Source: Nereocystis luetkeana
Taxonomy: Eukaryota; Sar; Phaeophyceae; Laminariales; Laminariaceae
Length of the DNA stretch: 64,000 nt
Reading direction: 5' to 3'
NCBI GenBank assembly: GCA_031213475.1
Contig: JARUPZ010000026.1
Coordinates: 5,011,567-5,075,566 of the forward strand
Below are positions 10,721-21,990 of the stretch, piece by piece (positions within the stretch are counted from its first letter, which is position 1; each line of letters starts with the position of its first letter). The position numbers and the translations under genes are program-made. The notes below the pieces were generated by a model. That model ran no database searches. It was not told where the DNA came from and saw only the letters and a list, made by a program, of their open reading frames with translations.

Positions 10721-11578
10721 GTGTTGGATACAACCCGATCATAGGAGACCACCCCAATTGATAAAAAAACAGAACGCCTTTTATCTATCCCCCGGGTTGG
10801 TTTCTTGCGTCAGATATGGTACCCGTATTAGGATGCAGTTCGTACAGAAAGGCCTGTACTGCCGTGGACTGCTGTTGCACCAGGCATTTCCTCACACACC
10901 TCGCATCTGCTTGCATATACTGGCACCTCGTACCTTGTACCTGGTTAAGTCTATGTAGGTGCCTATGCATCCATCCCACGGACAGACGTTCTGCCGTGTC
11001 AGCAATTGTCGCAAGTGTCGTCATCTGCCCTGCGATGGATGGCGCTTTGCGGTTGGTGCCGGCACACGAACGACCGAAGGAACGAACAATATGTTTAGCA
11101 CGTCTTGTGTGTCTGCGGCTTCTTGTTTCAGTCGCCTCTGAAGCTTCTGAAGCCTTTCCCGCGAGTTTGTCGCTGAAATTTCTGCCCAAGTAAGAAGGCC
11201 GCTGTTCCAGCAGCTTGTCCGTGTTTTCCCGAGAAACCACGCCGTTGTTATGGACCTCACGTATATTACATGGCAATGCTGCCTAGACATGTACCTACTG
11301 TAGACTACTTCCACGACAGACTACTGTCAATAGCTGCTGCTCTGTGCCGTTTGCTGCTGTAATGATGCACTGTCACTGCCGCTGTTGCGGCTACCGTACT
11401 TTCGGCAAGACTACTACCAACAGGTACAGCAGTAGTTGTGTGCATGTATCATATGTGTGTGGGTGCGTACCTGGTAGATATGTGTACGAACGTAGAGGCA
11501 GGCAGTAAACAGCTGCTGCAATTAAAGGTATACCAAGGTATATGATAGCATCGACAACGATTGGTTGATCCTCCCATC
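10721..11578. other. No gene seen
   Basis: Spacer with several CTGCTGT and TACC-type words. Short frames on both strands overlap one another and none is supported. Confidence 0.3.
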
Positions 11579-11933
11579 GGTTGGTCGGTGAAAATCCGAT
11601 GTACTCCGTCCCGGCATTGTACGGATGCGAGGGCATATGGTCTAACGACTACGGCCATGCATGATATCGAGTACACCCCCCCCCATGGTACAAGCAATGT
11701 CTGCCTGGTCGGTGAAAATCTGATGTACTCCGTCCCGGCATTGTAGGGATGCGAGGGCCTATGGTCTAACGACTACGGCCATGCATGATATCGAGTACAC
11801 CCCCCCCCCCATGGTACAAGCAATGTCTGCCTGGTCGGTGAAAACCCGACGTCTCCGTCCCGGCATCGAAGGAATGCGAGGGCCTATGGTCATACGACTA
11901 CCGCCATGCATGATAATGAGTGCACCCCCCCCG
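11579..11933 (+). repeat. Tandem array of three family-C tail units
   Basis: Three consecutive units of about 120 bp, each GGTCGGTGAAAA(T/C)CCGA...CCGTCCCGGCAT...GGATGCGAGGGC...GACTACGGCCATGCATGAT, and each ending in an uninterrupted C run (8-10 C). The units differ by a few percent, so the array is fairly young. Confidence 0.85.
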
Positions 11934-11954
11934 GTCGAGGTAAAAAAATATGTG

Positions 11955-12316
11955 CGGGGAGAACCTTCACTCCGCACAAGGGGGGTGATCGTATCGCGTA
12001 GTGTGTTTACGGTAAGGCACCCGCAAAGCAGTTACATAGTAAACCCATTGCTGTCTCTGGAAGTGGCCACACCAGAAATCAAATCAATTAATGGACGCTG
12101 TCATCCTATGCAAGAAAATCCGCCTCAAAAGCGGTTCTCAGTAAAATGCAGCTCATCCTTCATGCGACTCGCCGAGCACCTCATGGCGCGTCGCGCTTGG
12201 CGCAATCAATGTCTGCCTGGTGGGTGAAAACCCAACATGCTCCGTCCCCGCATTCTAGGGATGCGAGGGTCTATGGTCATACGACTACGACCATGCATGA
12301 TAGTGAGTACACCCCC
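11955..12316 (+). mobile_element. Family C element, long copy
   Basis: Starts with CTTCACTCCGCACAAGG and TACGGTAAGGCACCCGC, continues with TTGCTGTCTCTGGAAGTGGC, ATGCAAGAAAATCCGCCTC and AGCGGTTCTCAGTAAAATGC, then the common GGTGAAAACCC...CATGCATGAT part, ending GAGTACACCCCC. It is colinear with 38020-38419 over its whole length. No coding capacity and no obvious tRNA head. Behaves as a SINE-like or other short non-autonomous element with a terminal C run. Confidence 0.75.
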
Positions 12317-13160
12317 GATGGATACCAAGTACCGGAGTACGGTTTTGCTCGTTTCGGGTAAAGGCGTTTCCCATGTCACGTGCGGTGCTTCTGACTTCTG
12401 AGGCGGCAGGCTTTGTTTCGTGTCACTCGCCTTTGCGGCGGACTTTTTCCCCGTGTTGAGCCTGTAGTTCTTGTTTCTGCTGCTGTTGCCGTTGCTGCTG
12501 CTGTTGCGGTTGTTGGTTATGGTGTCCGTTCCAGCGGGGGGGGAGAGTGTGATCAGGCTTTGGATGGGTAGGCGATTTGGTAAACCTTTTACCAGTAGCC
12601 CAACGGACTACAAATAGTGAGACCTCAACCTGTCGTTGCGGTTGCTGTTGCTTTTGAGGTTCGGCGCTTTGTTGTCACACTCCCGCAAAGAGCATTGACT
12701 TCTCACAAGGGGTGCAATCGTTTTATCTAGCGCTAGTTTTCTCGACAACGATCAAGGGTGCTAATGAAATCGAACGTTTTATTTTCGGAAGGCTATCTCT
12801 CGACCAGATTTGTTTTCCGAATATGCGGTTATTCGGTATTGACGACCTTAACCTCTCCGTCCGGGGAAAATCGAGAGCTGGAAAACGATCGCACTCCTGC
12901 GCGAACTCAACGCCTTTTGGCGGCACACCCTTCAGGAGGTTCACCCCCGTTTCGGCAGACAAGGTACTCGGAATTTCCGTCGGAATTATGTTAATCCCTT
13001 TAGTCCTGCACTGCATGCACATACACGCCTGTTTAACTCTAATCCCAAGTAAGTTGTGCCCCAAAGGGGAGCACTCGTAAGGAGGGGTTGATGTGCAGTG
13101 CAGTACCGTCGCCAGATCCCGTGGTCTTAAGCCAGGCTCATATAATTCTGTGGGTAGAAG
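12317..13160. other. No gene seen; old repeat similar to 1860-2115
   Basis: 12460-12530 is a CTG/TTG-rich microsatellite-like tract. 12690-12970 aligns loosely with 1860-2115. No supported gene. Confidence 0.3.
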
Positions 13161-13162
13161 AA

Positions 13163-13240
13163 AACAAACACACCCAGACGGAACAAAGTACGGTACTGGT
13201 AAACACACCCAGACGAAACAAAGTACGGTACTGGTACCTA
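13163..13240 (+). repeat. Two tandem 36-bp units
   Basis: The unit ACACACCCAGACG(G/A)AACAAA followed by GTACGGTACTGGTA occurs twice in a row with one internal difference. Confidence 0.85.
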
Positions 13241-14916
13241 TTGTGCGAGAAAACTTCCCGTACACAGCTGAGCTGGAAAACTGGACGTTGGTGATTGAAA
13301 CGAGCAATTAAGCAAAGCAACAAACCTCGTGTGTAAATATATGCAAGACGGACGAAAGGGGACTATGATTAATAAATGATGAGGGCGGCATCGGCCACGA
13401 GCATACAGTATGCGACTAAATAGCAACCCGGGCGCTACCGGGTTGGGGGGGGGGGGGGTGATTCAAAGTTGCAATGCAGTCTCGCTAGTACGGGCACTAT
13501 AACTGACTGCAAGGAGCTGTATAACACGCTTGCAGCATGAAAGGGGACACCTTGGATACATCCCCGGGTTTCTCAGGTGCATGTGGAGTATGCACCGTTC
13601 AAAACTAGCGTGTAGAACAGAACTGACGTTTCTTCTGCTGTGGACTTGCGCAGCTAGCACCGTAACTGATGTTAATAGTCTAGACCGCTCGAACCGCGGA
13701 TCGCTACGAACCCCTTGGCCCTAGACCCTATTAATAGACGGTTTGACGAGATCTCGCTTCTCACTCAAGCTGTGAGTCGTTGCGCCTTGTATACATATAC
13801 CCCGCCGCCGCACCAAGAGGGCGTTCTTGTTTTTCGTTTCGCGTGTTTATCCAACATTTTCCAGGTACGTACATCAACCCCGCTAAACTTGCAGTTTCGG
13901 TTTAGTTCCTGCGATATAATTCCTCACAGGAACCCACTATATGTCCCGAAATATAAGAAACATTTGAAATCAATGTTAATGTACAAACGATCCTTATGTA
14001 ATTGTGGAAGAGTGGTACTGTTTTTGTGATGCCATGCAGACAGCACGCAGTCGCGTAAAGAAGAAATAACCAAGATAAAGCAGGCGCCCCGAGTTGAAGT
14101 GCAACAAATAACTGCAGTGTTGTTATTTTGACGACCAGTATTGCTGTTGCGGTAGTTAGGTACTGGCGTAGGAGTGTGTATGCTTAATGTCCACGAGCAA
14201 CCGCTCGTGACGTCGGCCTTGTTTTTCAGCAATCTATATACCAGGTACGAGATATATAACGCGGACGCGAGTGCGGACGAAATCACATACCAGGTATGCA
14301 AGAACTGTTGATGTTGTTGTTGTTGTGGCTGTTGTTGCTGCCTACATGCAGTCGTCGGTGCCGTGGGCGCAAGGCATCCTCCGATCATTCTGGAGAGTGG
14401 AAAAATAACAGGGGTGTTTTCGGTCGGGTTTACCCGTGCCCGGGGTATTTTTGGTGGACGTAACGAGCTTACCGAAAGTGTCGGGAACCGATATTGAGGT
14501 CGTACCGAACTTACCGCAGCGTACAGTACCGATATTGATGGGCGCACCGAACCGAAAGAAGTGTCGGGCACCGGTATCGAGCCCCAACCGAAGAAATACC
14601 CGTGCTGCCGGAATATTTTGGTGCGTACCGTGACCGAATACTTCATACTGGTACAGGCTTAAAAGAAACAAGTAGAACTGACGCAACTACTGTAAGGGAA
14701 AAAACGAAATAGAGAAAGAGTACAGTACGCAAGCTCGTGTCTAAAAGAGCAAGAAAACAAACATACGTGACGTTGAGGAACGCGATACGTCCAACGCTGT
14801 GGTTTTTAGGGCCGGACCGTAGATCGCTGTTGTTGTCAAAGAGACTGTGTGTAGGAGGCGGCAGCCTGGCCCCTTGGGTGAGCTCTCCCCTTCGCTTGAC
14901 CTACCTATTAATAATT
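13241..14916. other. No gene seen
   Basis: Contains a G run at 13443-13459, a TTG/CTG tract near 14305-14340, and ACCGATATTGA(G/T) and CACCGGTATCGA words repeated around 14485-14580. The 240-codon minus frame 13924-14646 spans these repeats and has no family signature. Confidence 0.3.
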
Positions 14917-15024
14917 TTACGGGGGACCATAGTAAAATAGGACCAAATATTGTAAGGTAAAAATAGCGCAATGTACAGGTTTTTGTATGTACCGTAGGCC
15001 CTATTTAATATGGCCCCCCGTAAT
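14917..15024 (-). mobile_element. MITE, family A
   Basis: Ends TTTTACGGGGGACCATAGTA and ATATGGCCCCCCGTAAT are inverted repeats. The order of the interior (GGACCAAATATTG before CAGGTTTTTGTATGTACC) puts it in the minus orientation relative to the family as defined at 32229-32337. Confidence 0.85.
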
Positions 15025-15150
15025 GGTATAACGTTAAGGCTTTAAGAAACCTTGACCCGCTCGAACTAAAAGGAGTCTCCTGGCATGCTTGCTATCTATC
15101 AGCTGTCGTGGATTTTCGTCCTGTGTATGGCTGAGTCCTACTGGAAGGAC

Positions 15151-15297
15151 GGGGGGGGAGGGGGGTGTACTCACGTCGTGCATGATCGTAGTCGTATTGG
15201 CCTAGACCCTCGCACCCCCCTGCAATACCGGGACAGAGCACGTCGGGTTTCCATAACCAGGCAGACATTGCTTACACAATGGGGGGGGGGGGGCGTG
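15151..15297 (-). mobile_element. Family C element, partial
   Basis: G run, then GTGTACTCACGTCGTGCATG, GAGCACGTCGGGTTTCC and CAGGCAGACATTGCTTAC. A second G run follows at 15282-15294. Confidence 0.75.
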
Positions 15298-17660
15298 AGG
15301 TGTTACGCGAGTCGGAGAGTCGCATGGAGGGTGAGCCGCCTTGTTCTTACCGTTTTCTGAGACGGACCTTGTATATGCGGTAGATGACAACGTCGAATGG
15401 CGGGGAGGAAAGGCGGAGAGTTTGCACATGCTGTACATGCAAGGCTCTTCAGAATTGTACGTAACTTCAACACGGTTGTATGTATAGCAGGACTTATTGT
15501 AGATGTGTGTGGCCTACACTTGGTACCGAAGGGGATCAGGGTGCCAGATGGGCCTCCGTCGCCTCCTGCGGAGGGCTGATTATATTTCTGCACCGCTAAG
15601 TGGGAGCAGGGTGCCAAATGGGATGGGCCCACTACGGGATCAAAGCACCAAATGGAAACAGGGTGCGGGGGCGCATAAAAAAATACGTTCATATCTAAGA
15701 GCCTTGCACGTACGTGGAATTTCTCCGCTGGTGGGTGGGAGGGGGGCCCGGGTCAAGTGAACGCAGCATCTGAAGTTCAGTAGGAAAATACCAAAAGCCC
15801 GGGGAGCACGCAAAATTGCCTTGGTTGACGCTGTTTTGGCCCATCGAGCCATCAAGGCATCATCAGACTTTTTGTACGAACTACTGCTGTGATTTTTATG
15901 CGGGGAGTTGTTTGCCTGACGGCTGCCCGTGAAGGACCTGCCGTGCAGTGCCGTCCACCGACATCCTCGCTTCCAATCGGGAAAGATAAAGTCAAACGGA
16001 AAGCAGAAACAAACATGCAAGACGGGCGGGACCCCCCCCCCCCCCCTACACAACGTAGACGTAAAAAAGCCTTCCTTGTAGAGACGTTGAACAATGAAGC
16101 AAACCCCGTAAGGTGTCGACAGCCTCTCAATTGCTTATTGGGTACACGTGAATGGAATGCTACATCGTTCAATGCCTCCGTAAGGATTGTTTTACGCCGA
16201 CATTGTGGGGGGGGGGAGAGGGTCCTAGCCACTTGTGAAACGAAAAAACAGACAAAAGCAAAATAAGAACGCATGCAGCTATAATGGTGCATATAGCCGG
16301 GAGTCGTCTTGAGGCGAATGAACGCTTTCTCCGTGCCGTGCCCACCTGGTGTTCTACCACTAAAGTATCCTACCGCTCCGGCCGTTTGATCCTTTCAGCA
16401 CCGCACTGCTGTGCAGAAGCATGCATTTGACTCTAATTCCGAGTGTTTTGCTCTCACAACGGGACTTCAGCCGTTCTAAAAGGGCCAAGCACTATTAATA
16501 GTTTCCATGCCGCATTGGTTAAGACCCCCCCCCCCAAGAACCGTTACAGCAGTAAAGCAGTCTCCCCGGCTAGTTCGGTACACGCGGCCTTCGACTGCCT
16601 GTATTTACTCCCCCGAACGCCAGTCGAAACGGTCGAACCTATTTCAGGCGAAAGTGCAGTTAGACACCACCCATTGACTACCGCACCGGTTGCGGCCGAC
16701 CAATCATCATCACCAGAGACAAAAAGCAGCAGCAAGCAGCGCACACCTCCGGGACGACCTCCTCATGCTAGCGCCCGGCCTTCATAGGATAATTGAGCAG
16801 CACGCCGGGGAACAGCAGGGCGGTGCATATCGTTGGCGGTGCTTTCGAGTCAAGAGAGGTCTGGGGCTGCTAACGGGTCAGGCCAAAACCTCGCGGGTCG
16901 GGTCGGGTCAGGGTGACGTGGTCCCACCCGTGAGATTTTGAAAAGCTCCCACGCCTCGGGTAGATCATGCACAGATCATCTACAGATAAATCATTATGTA
17001 GATCTGTCAAGGCAGACACGTCGTCTATTCCCGATATTGTAAGATCTGCTGTAGCTCGTGTTGCTTGGTGGGACTTGTACTATATTTTGGTTTATTAATA
17101 ACCCGTGTTCCCTGGGTTGGATCTGTACTGTGGACAGACCTTGCACAACCTCTCACAACGGCAGCTGAGGAACTAGATCATCTATATCATCTATCTGTAG
17201 ATGATCTACATGATTTGTATGATGTGTAGACCATCTATCTGTCCGAGGTTATGAAATATTCTGACACGACCCGACCCGGCCCGGCCCCCGGCCTGTGAGA
17301 TTTTGAAGACCTCCTGGGCCTGACCCGCGGGTCGGGTCATGACCCGTTTAGGAGTCCTGGAAAAATTCCCCATTAAGGATCTCGGAAATTCACCATGGCA
17401 CACTCGCGGGTTGCCCTTTCGAACGCTACGGGAATCGGGGGCATGCGTTAGCAGGCGCTCATAAAGTTATGTAAAAAATACACGGGTACTTTTTCGAGCG
17501 GGAGACAGCAGTTAGTCAGTCACTAGTGTGTTGGTTCATTTTTGTGGGTACCTTCGAGTCCTTTTTGTTGGGGTCACATTCGATACTGCTGCTGCAGTAA
17601 GGGTGGAGGTTCGTTAAAGTAGGGGGGGGGGGGGAATTACGGTGCGCGAAAATTTGAGGT
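15298..17660. other. No gene seen; mixed old repeats
   Basis: Includes G or C runs at 16028-16046 and 16205-16216, a remnant of family B near 16436-16485 (CAACGGGACTTCAGCCGTTC), and a GATC-rich family-E copy at 16960-17240. A tRNA-Gly-like A-box (TTTAGTGGTAGAACA, minus strand, near 16350) has no matching T-arm. The Ser/Pro/Thr-rich frame at about 16530-16787 (plus) might be a relic exon but nothing supports it further. Confidence 0.3.
16960..17240. repeat. GATC-rich repeat (family E)
   Basis: GATC-rich words on both sides of a conserved core (GGTTGGATCTGTACTGTGGA and CTCACAACGGCAGCTGAGGA) shared with 40560-40625. Confidence 0.65.
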
Positions 17661-17666
17661 CCCCTT

Positions 17667-17760
17667 AACCCCTTTAGCACCGCAGTCCCGTTTTGGGGAC
17701 AAACTACTTGAAATTTGAATGGTTTGTCCCCAAAACGGGACTGCGGTTCTAAAGGGGTTA
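17667..17760. mobile_element. MITE, family B
   Basis: One of the best-preserved copies: CCGCAGTCCCGTTTTGGGGA faces TCCCCAAAACGGGACTGCGG with a 26-bp centre. Flanked 15 bp later by a second copy. Confidence 0.9.
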
Positions 17761-17775
17761 ATACCCTTTTTCTTT

Positions 17776-17870
17776 AACCCTTTTAGGACTGCAGTCTCGT
17801 TTTGGGGACAAACTTCTTGGAATTTGACTGGTTTGTCCACATAACGGGACTGCAGTCCTAGAAAGGTTGA
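17776..17870. mobile_element. MITE, family B, adjacent copy
   Basis: Uses the CTGCAG version of the arm (GGACTGCAGTCTCGTTTTGG / ATAACGGGACTGCAGTCC). The arms differ at several places, so it is older than its neighbour. Confidence 0.85.
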
Positions 17871-17877
17871 GACGCGC

Positions 17878-18135
17878 GCCGCGATAGAGGTACGGGCATA
17901 TTTCCGCTAAAATGTTCCCTGGATGACGGGGCTCCTTTTGCCCGAGATGGTCGGAATAGTGCCAATCTCGTTTCGAAAAATTACTTTTTTTTCTCATCCT
18001 CGGACCATGGGATAGATTGTTCATCAAATCAGTGCACTTTTGATTTTTGTTCTAGGAGTCCGTCCGTTTTCGGGTGAGGTATCGAGCTACTTAAGGTCAT
18101 GTGAGGAGCCTCAGAAAAAAAAATGGTGCACCTCT
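17878..18135 (+). repeat. Dispersed repeat, family I
   Basis: Matches 59385-59600 in order: ATGACGGGG(C/G)(T/C)(C/G)C, GTCGGAATAGTGCCA, TTTCGAAAAA, GGACCATGGGAT, TTCGGGTGAG, then AGCCTCAGAAAA. No coding frame is shared between the two copies. Confidence 0.6.
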
Positions 18136-18486
18136 ACTGCTGTAGCATGGGTCTCCTCAGAGAGGGACCCTCGGAAGGGGCTACTACCGGCACTGCTCTT
18201 TTTTTCGGATATTATCATATGAACTTTAGTGTACAAACGACCCAAAATATTTAGGGACAAAGTGGTCACAGGTACCAGGTAACTTATAAGTACGTACCAT
18301 GGAATTTTTCCTGGTAGAATACTGTCGGGGTTGCAAGTGATACGGTGTGGTATTCCACGGCCCGTTATTGCCGTTCCCTCGCGTACTCTGGTACTGACTG
18401 ACTGCTGTTGTGCACGTATTTGTTTTGTCGTTTTGTACTGGTTGTACGTTCTTGTTTTCTTGCAAAAGTCAAGGACGCCTTTTTAT
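18136..18486. other. No gene seen
   Basis: Short spacer with a TACCAGGTA word at 18270. Confidence 0.3.
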
Positions 18487-18600
18487 TATTACGGGGGGGC
18501 ATATTAGATAGGACCTACGGTACACACAAACACCTATATATATTCGCTATTGTTACTAGCAACATTTGGTCCTATTTACTGCTGTGGGCCCCCGTAAATA
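18487..18600 (+). mobile_element. MITE, family A
   Basis: TATTACGGGGGGGCATATTA faces GTGGGCCCCCGTAAATA. The right arm carries a local CTGCTGT difference from the family. Confidence 0.8.
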
Positions 18601-19385
18601 GCCTTGTTGCTTGGTGACCACGGGCCAGATTTCAGGGAAATACGCCTATGTACTATTGACAGTTTTAGGACATCACCGTCATCATCATCGCCGATCTGGT
18701 ACAGCTGTATGCTCTGTTTTTTGTAAGCGTTGGGAGTTTCAAGTTTTTACGTGCTCTCAACAGGCAACAGCCGATAGCCAACAGCGCCATTATTCTTGAT
18801 GCCATCGATTCGCCGCTTGCCAGCTAGTTGAAATTGATTTCTTCTGTTACGGGACGGCCTCTTGTCTCTGGTCATTGATCACGTGTTACGTGTTGCTTGT
18901 GGTGTTCGTTATGTACCAGTCGAACGACTATGATGATAATTGTCGTCATTGCGATGTTCTCACATTGTTCTCATGTTGGTTGCAGCTTATTTCCTTCAAG
19001 TCTCGCCGGTGGTGACCAAACACCAGGCGGATACGATAGCCACTATGTTCGGGAAAATATTGCCTGGTTGGTCTCTGATGAGCACATTAAATGGATCTTA
19101 TATTCCCGTTTGGTTGATGTGCACATCGAATGGACCTTATGTTCCCGTTTGGTCTCTGCTGTGCACACCAAATGGATCTTGTATCTATGGCCAGAGCGGT
19201 GTACTACAGTCAGTACAGGCCTAGGGAGTGGAACAGGCGAAAAAGTCGGGCAGTCGGACGAACGCTGTGGTGTTTGGTCCTGTATATAATGTCTATGGGC
19301 TACTCTAAAGGGCTATGCAAAAATTCCAGGGTACTCGTTGGGAAGGCTTTTTTGGGCGGACACAGGCGGGACGGTAATGCAATAT
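18601..19385. other. No gene seen; short internal repeats
   Basis: Around 19060-19190 three related units recur (AAATGGATCTTATATTCCCG, GAATGGACCTTATGTTCCCG, AAATGGATCTTGTATCTATG). This is a small decayed tandem repeat. Confidence 0.4.
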
Positions 19386-19560
19386 GGCAGTAATTTGTCG
19401 GCGGTACGAGTAGGCGGTTTTTCTTTTTGTGGCGGTACCGCCTTCGGCGGTCCAGGTATCACCAAAGTATGGCGGTAAACCGCCGTCGGTAGTACAATAT
19501 GGCGGTAGTGTTTTGGCGGTAAGCGGCCTATGGTTTTCTGGCGGTAAAATAGACTTAAAC
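19386..19560. repeat. GGCGGTAA-rich array
   Basis: GGCGGTA words every 15-30 bases (GTCGGCGGTACGAG, GGCGGTACCGCCTTCGGCGG, ATGGCGGTAAACCGCCG). Same vocabulary as 20156-20800. Confidence 0.8.
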
Positions 19561-19621
19561 TCAAACCTTGGAAGTAATTACGGTGCCTATTAATAGCTAC
19601 CAGTGCCGGCGTCCCCGGTGG

Positions 19622-19692
19622 CTTGGTAGATGGCCCGCGTGCCTATCAAGATCAATTTTGTGGGTTCAAGTCCCACTGAGTGCGTGCTCGTG
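19622..19692 (+). tRNA. tRNA-like sequence, probably pseudo or a SINE head
   Basis: A-box-like TGGCTTGGTAGATGGC is followed about 45 bases later by a perfect T-arm: stem GTGGG/CCCAC with loop TTCAAGT. The 7-bp acceptor stem does not pair (3' half TGAGTGC lacks a partner), and no clean anticodon arm can be drawn. I read this as a tRNA-derived relic. Confidence 0.25.
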
Positions 19693-19751
19693 GGGGGGTT
19701 TTCTTGCAAAAGAAAATTGACTATTAAATAGCGGAAAGCGCGAGAGCGTGA

Positions 19752-19925
19752 GTTAGCTACATTCGATGAAACTCGACGAGCAGTGGGATTTGCTGAACCC
19801 TATGCGCGACAAAAAATAAAGGCACGTACCGAGGGGGAACAGGGTAGACACCTGTGACCACGGCTTGTCCAGAAGTTGGCTCCTACGAGTTAGGCTGGAA
19901 AGTTTAAGTGATGATTGAAAAAAAA
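19752..19925 (+). mobile_element. Family H element, 5' part
   Basis: Begins ACATTCGATGAAACTCGACG, then TGAACCCTATGCGCGACAAA, TGACCACGGCTTGTCCAGAA and GAGTTAGGCTGGAAAGT. Colinear with 42761-42935, 49437-49600 and 50094-50265. No open frame is shared. Confidence 0.75.
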
Positions 19926-20155
19926 AAAAACGTACATTTCTTTGGCGCCAGAATAAACGGCAAACCTCCTTTCCGAAGATGTGAACCTTGTACATAAACT
20001 TACACGTACGTTCGGAATGTCTGGTTTCGGGATTTCACCCACGATCAAATAATGAAGAAATCCAGCATTCAAAACTCAAAACCGTGGTCGTCATGATCCA
20101 ATGTTGGAAAACAACAGAACCGAAAAAAAAAGAGAAAGAAAAAAGAAAAAAGAAG

Positions 20156-20763
20156 CAATGTGGCGGGTTTGGTCTCTAGATCTTTGAAACCAGACATGCA
20201 GAGTGGTATACGTGTCGTGTGGTAAGGTGTAAGTAACCTATTGGACCAGCCGTGGCGGTACCCGTAAGGGCGGTATTGCCATGTGGCGGTGACTGTTTGG
20301 CGGTAATGGCTTATATATATGGCGATGATTTTTTGGCGGTCCCGGTAACACCAAAATATGGCGGTAACTATTTGGCGGTAATGCAGTACGTATGATAAGG
20401 CGGTAATTGTTTGACGGTAATGCAACATGCATGGTGGTGACGTTTCGGCGAAAAGCGGTTTTTCGTTAAATAAATAATGTGGCGGGTGTGATCTCTAGAT
20501 CTTCGGAACCAGACGTGCAGAGTGGTATACGTGTGGTGTGGCAAGGTGTAAGTAACCTATTGGGCCAGCCGTGGCGGTACCTGTTGGGGCGGTAATGCCA
20601 TGTGGCGGTGACCGTTTGGCGGTAATGGCTTATTTATGGCGGTGCTTTTTTGGCGGTCCCGGTAACACCAAAATATGGCGGTAACCATTTGGTGGTAATG
20701 CAGTGCGTATGATATGGCAGTAATACAACATGGTGGTGGCGTTTCGGCGAGAAGTGGTTTTTC
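20156..20763 (+). repeat. Tandem duplication (~310-bp units) of GGCGGTAA-rich sequence
   Basis: Unit 1 (20156-20466) and unit 2 (20477-20763) both run GTGGCGGG...TCTCTAGATCTT...CCAGAC(A/G)TGCAGAGTGG...GTGTAAGTAACCTATTGG...GGCGGTCCCGGTAACACC...CGTTTCGGCGA. They differ by substitutions and short indels. Within each unit GGCGGTAA words are themselves repeated. No gene. Confidence 0.9.
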
Positions 20764-20851
20764 GATTTTGGTGGTACCGCCTTAGGCGGTTCCCGGTACT
20801 ACCAAATAAATATGCCAGTAATTACCACCAGTACCGGGGCCGTCCACAAGT

Positions 20852-21415
20852 GTCTGCCACATCTCCTGCGGAAAGGCACGCCAGTTTGTTTGTTTGTTTT
20901 TGTTTTTGTTTTTTTTCGACGTTGTTTTCTTTTTTTTTTTTCTTTTTGTTTTTCTTTATTCTCCTTGTTTTTGTTTTCCTTCGTTTTCTTTGGTTTTCTC
21001 TCTTTTGTAGGATGTGTATGTCGTGCCTGTCATATCCAGTATGATGGCATGTATGTTGTGTGTGTTCTTCACATTAAACCGTTCTTTCTACCCGTCGGCA
21101 TCCAGCACAACCAGTTCCGTGCCGATACTTCTATCCTGGAAGAGAGACAAGTTCTGCGGTCACAAAGCTGCGCCACAGAGATACTATTGTACGTTGACAT
21201 GTATGCAGTAAGCACAGTGGGCGATGCAATGTCATGTCATCATACTGGATAAGACAGACACGGCATACACATTCTATGAAATACAGAGACAAAAGGAAAC
21301 AAAGAAAAAACAAGAACAAAGAAGACCAGTTGATGCAGAAAAAGAAAAAGAAAAAAAATATATATAGAAGAAACCAACTGTCGTGCCCCCCCGGCAGGGG
21401 ATATGGCAGACACTT
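20852..21415 (+). mobile_element. Foldback element R1, near-complete copy
   Basis: Long inverted arms. The left arm runs GTGTCTGCCACATCTCCTGC, a T-rich stretch, GTGTATGTCGTGCCTGTCAT and CCAGTATGATGGCATG. The right arm has the same blocks inverted (CATCATACTGGATAAGACAG, an A-rich stretch, CTGTCGTGCCCCCCCGGCAG and ATGGCAGACACTTG). The centre carries ACATTAAACCGTTCTTTCTA, CCAGCACAACCAG and GGTCACAAAGCT(G/A)CGCCAC. No protein is encoded. Other copies or arms lie at 23930-24460, 25005-25192, 28885-29480, 29635-29965 and 38985-39190. Confidence 0.75.
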
Positions 21416-21990
21416 GAAAAGAACGAGCCGGAATACACACAAGAAAAACACCCCTGTTAATATTAATACTTGTAAACAGAGTAAGACAAAGAACCAAGGG
21501 AAAATAGCAGGCGAACCAAAGCACACAGCACCCTCCCTGTAGCGGCAGCAGTTTGTGCTACTATTATAGACAGGTTCTCCCTGCTAGACCGCCTGGTACC
21601 TTGCTACCCAGACTGCCGTCTCCGCCCTGCGTTCGTCAACTATGCCCAGCCCCCTCGGCGTCAGACAATACGAAACAAGCAAAGCAGGCTCGTTTTCCAC
21701 CCACGCCACACGACTCCTTCAATAAGGCTTATCAATCGAGAAAAGGAAAAAAAAAAAAAAAAAATGAAAACCACAGAGGATCAGCGCAAGAAAGAAAATA
21801 AAATAAAATAAGAGAAGACAAATAGCTGCACCAGTTGGTGGCACGAGTAGTATAGTCATATTCTACCTAATAGTCGGCCTGGTGCCTTGCTACCCTGTCT
21901 GCCGCCTCCTTCCCACTTTCGTCCACTGCAGTTTCTCATCTACTCCTCCTGTTCCCCCCCCTCTCCGCATTGCCTTGGTCGGGTTTTCTG
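21416..21990 (-). mobile_element. LINE 3' flank sequences, minus strand
   Basis: 21560-21735 is the inverted counterpart of 28545-28715 (for example GCTACCCAGACTGCCGTC and CAGACAATACGAAACAAGC). 21820-21935 carries a related block (GTGGCACGAGTAGTATAG, CCTGGTGCCTTGCTACCCTG) that matches the 3' end after 28330. Read as 3' untranslated parts of LINE copies on the minus strand, with an A-rich tract at 21750-21764. Confidence 0.55.

Noticed and set aside
13924-14646. 240-codon minus frame
   Set aside because: Spans repeated ACCGATATTGA words and a CAA/CAG tract. No family signature, and the composition follows simple repeats.
16330-16380. tRNA-Gly on the minus strand from TTTAGTGGTAGAACA
   Set aside because: No GGTTCGA-type T-arm follows and the stems do not pair.
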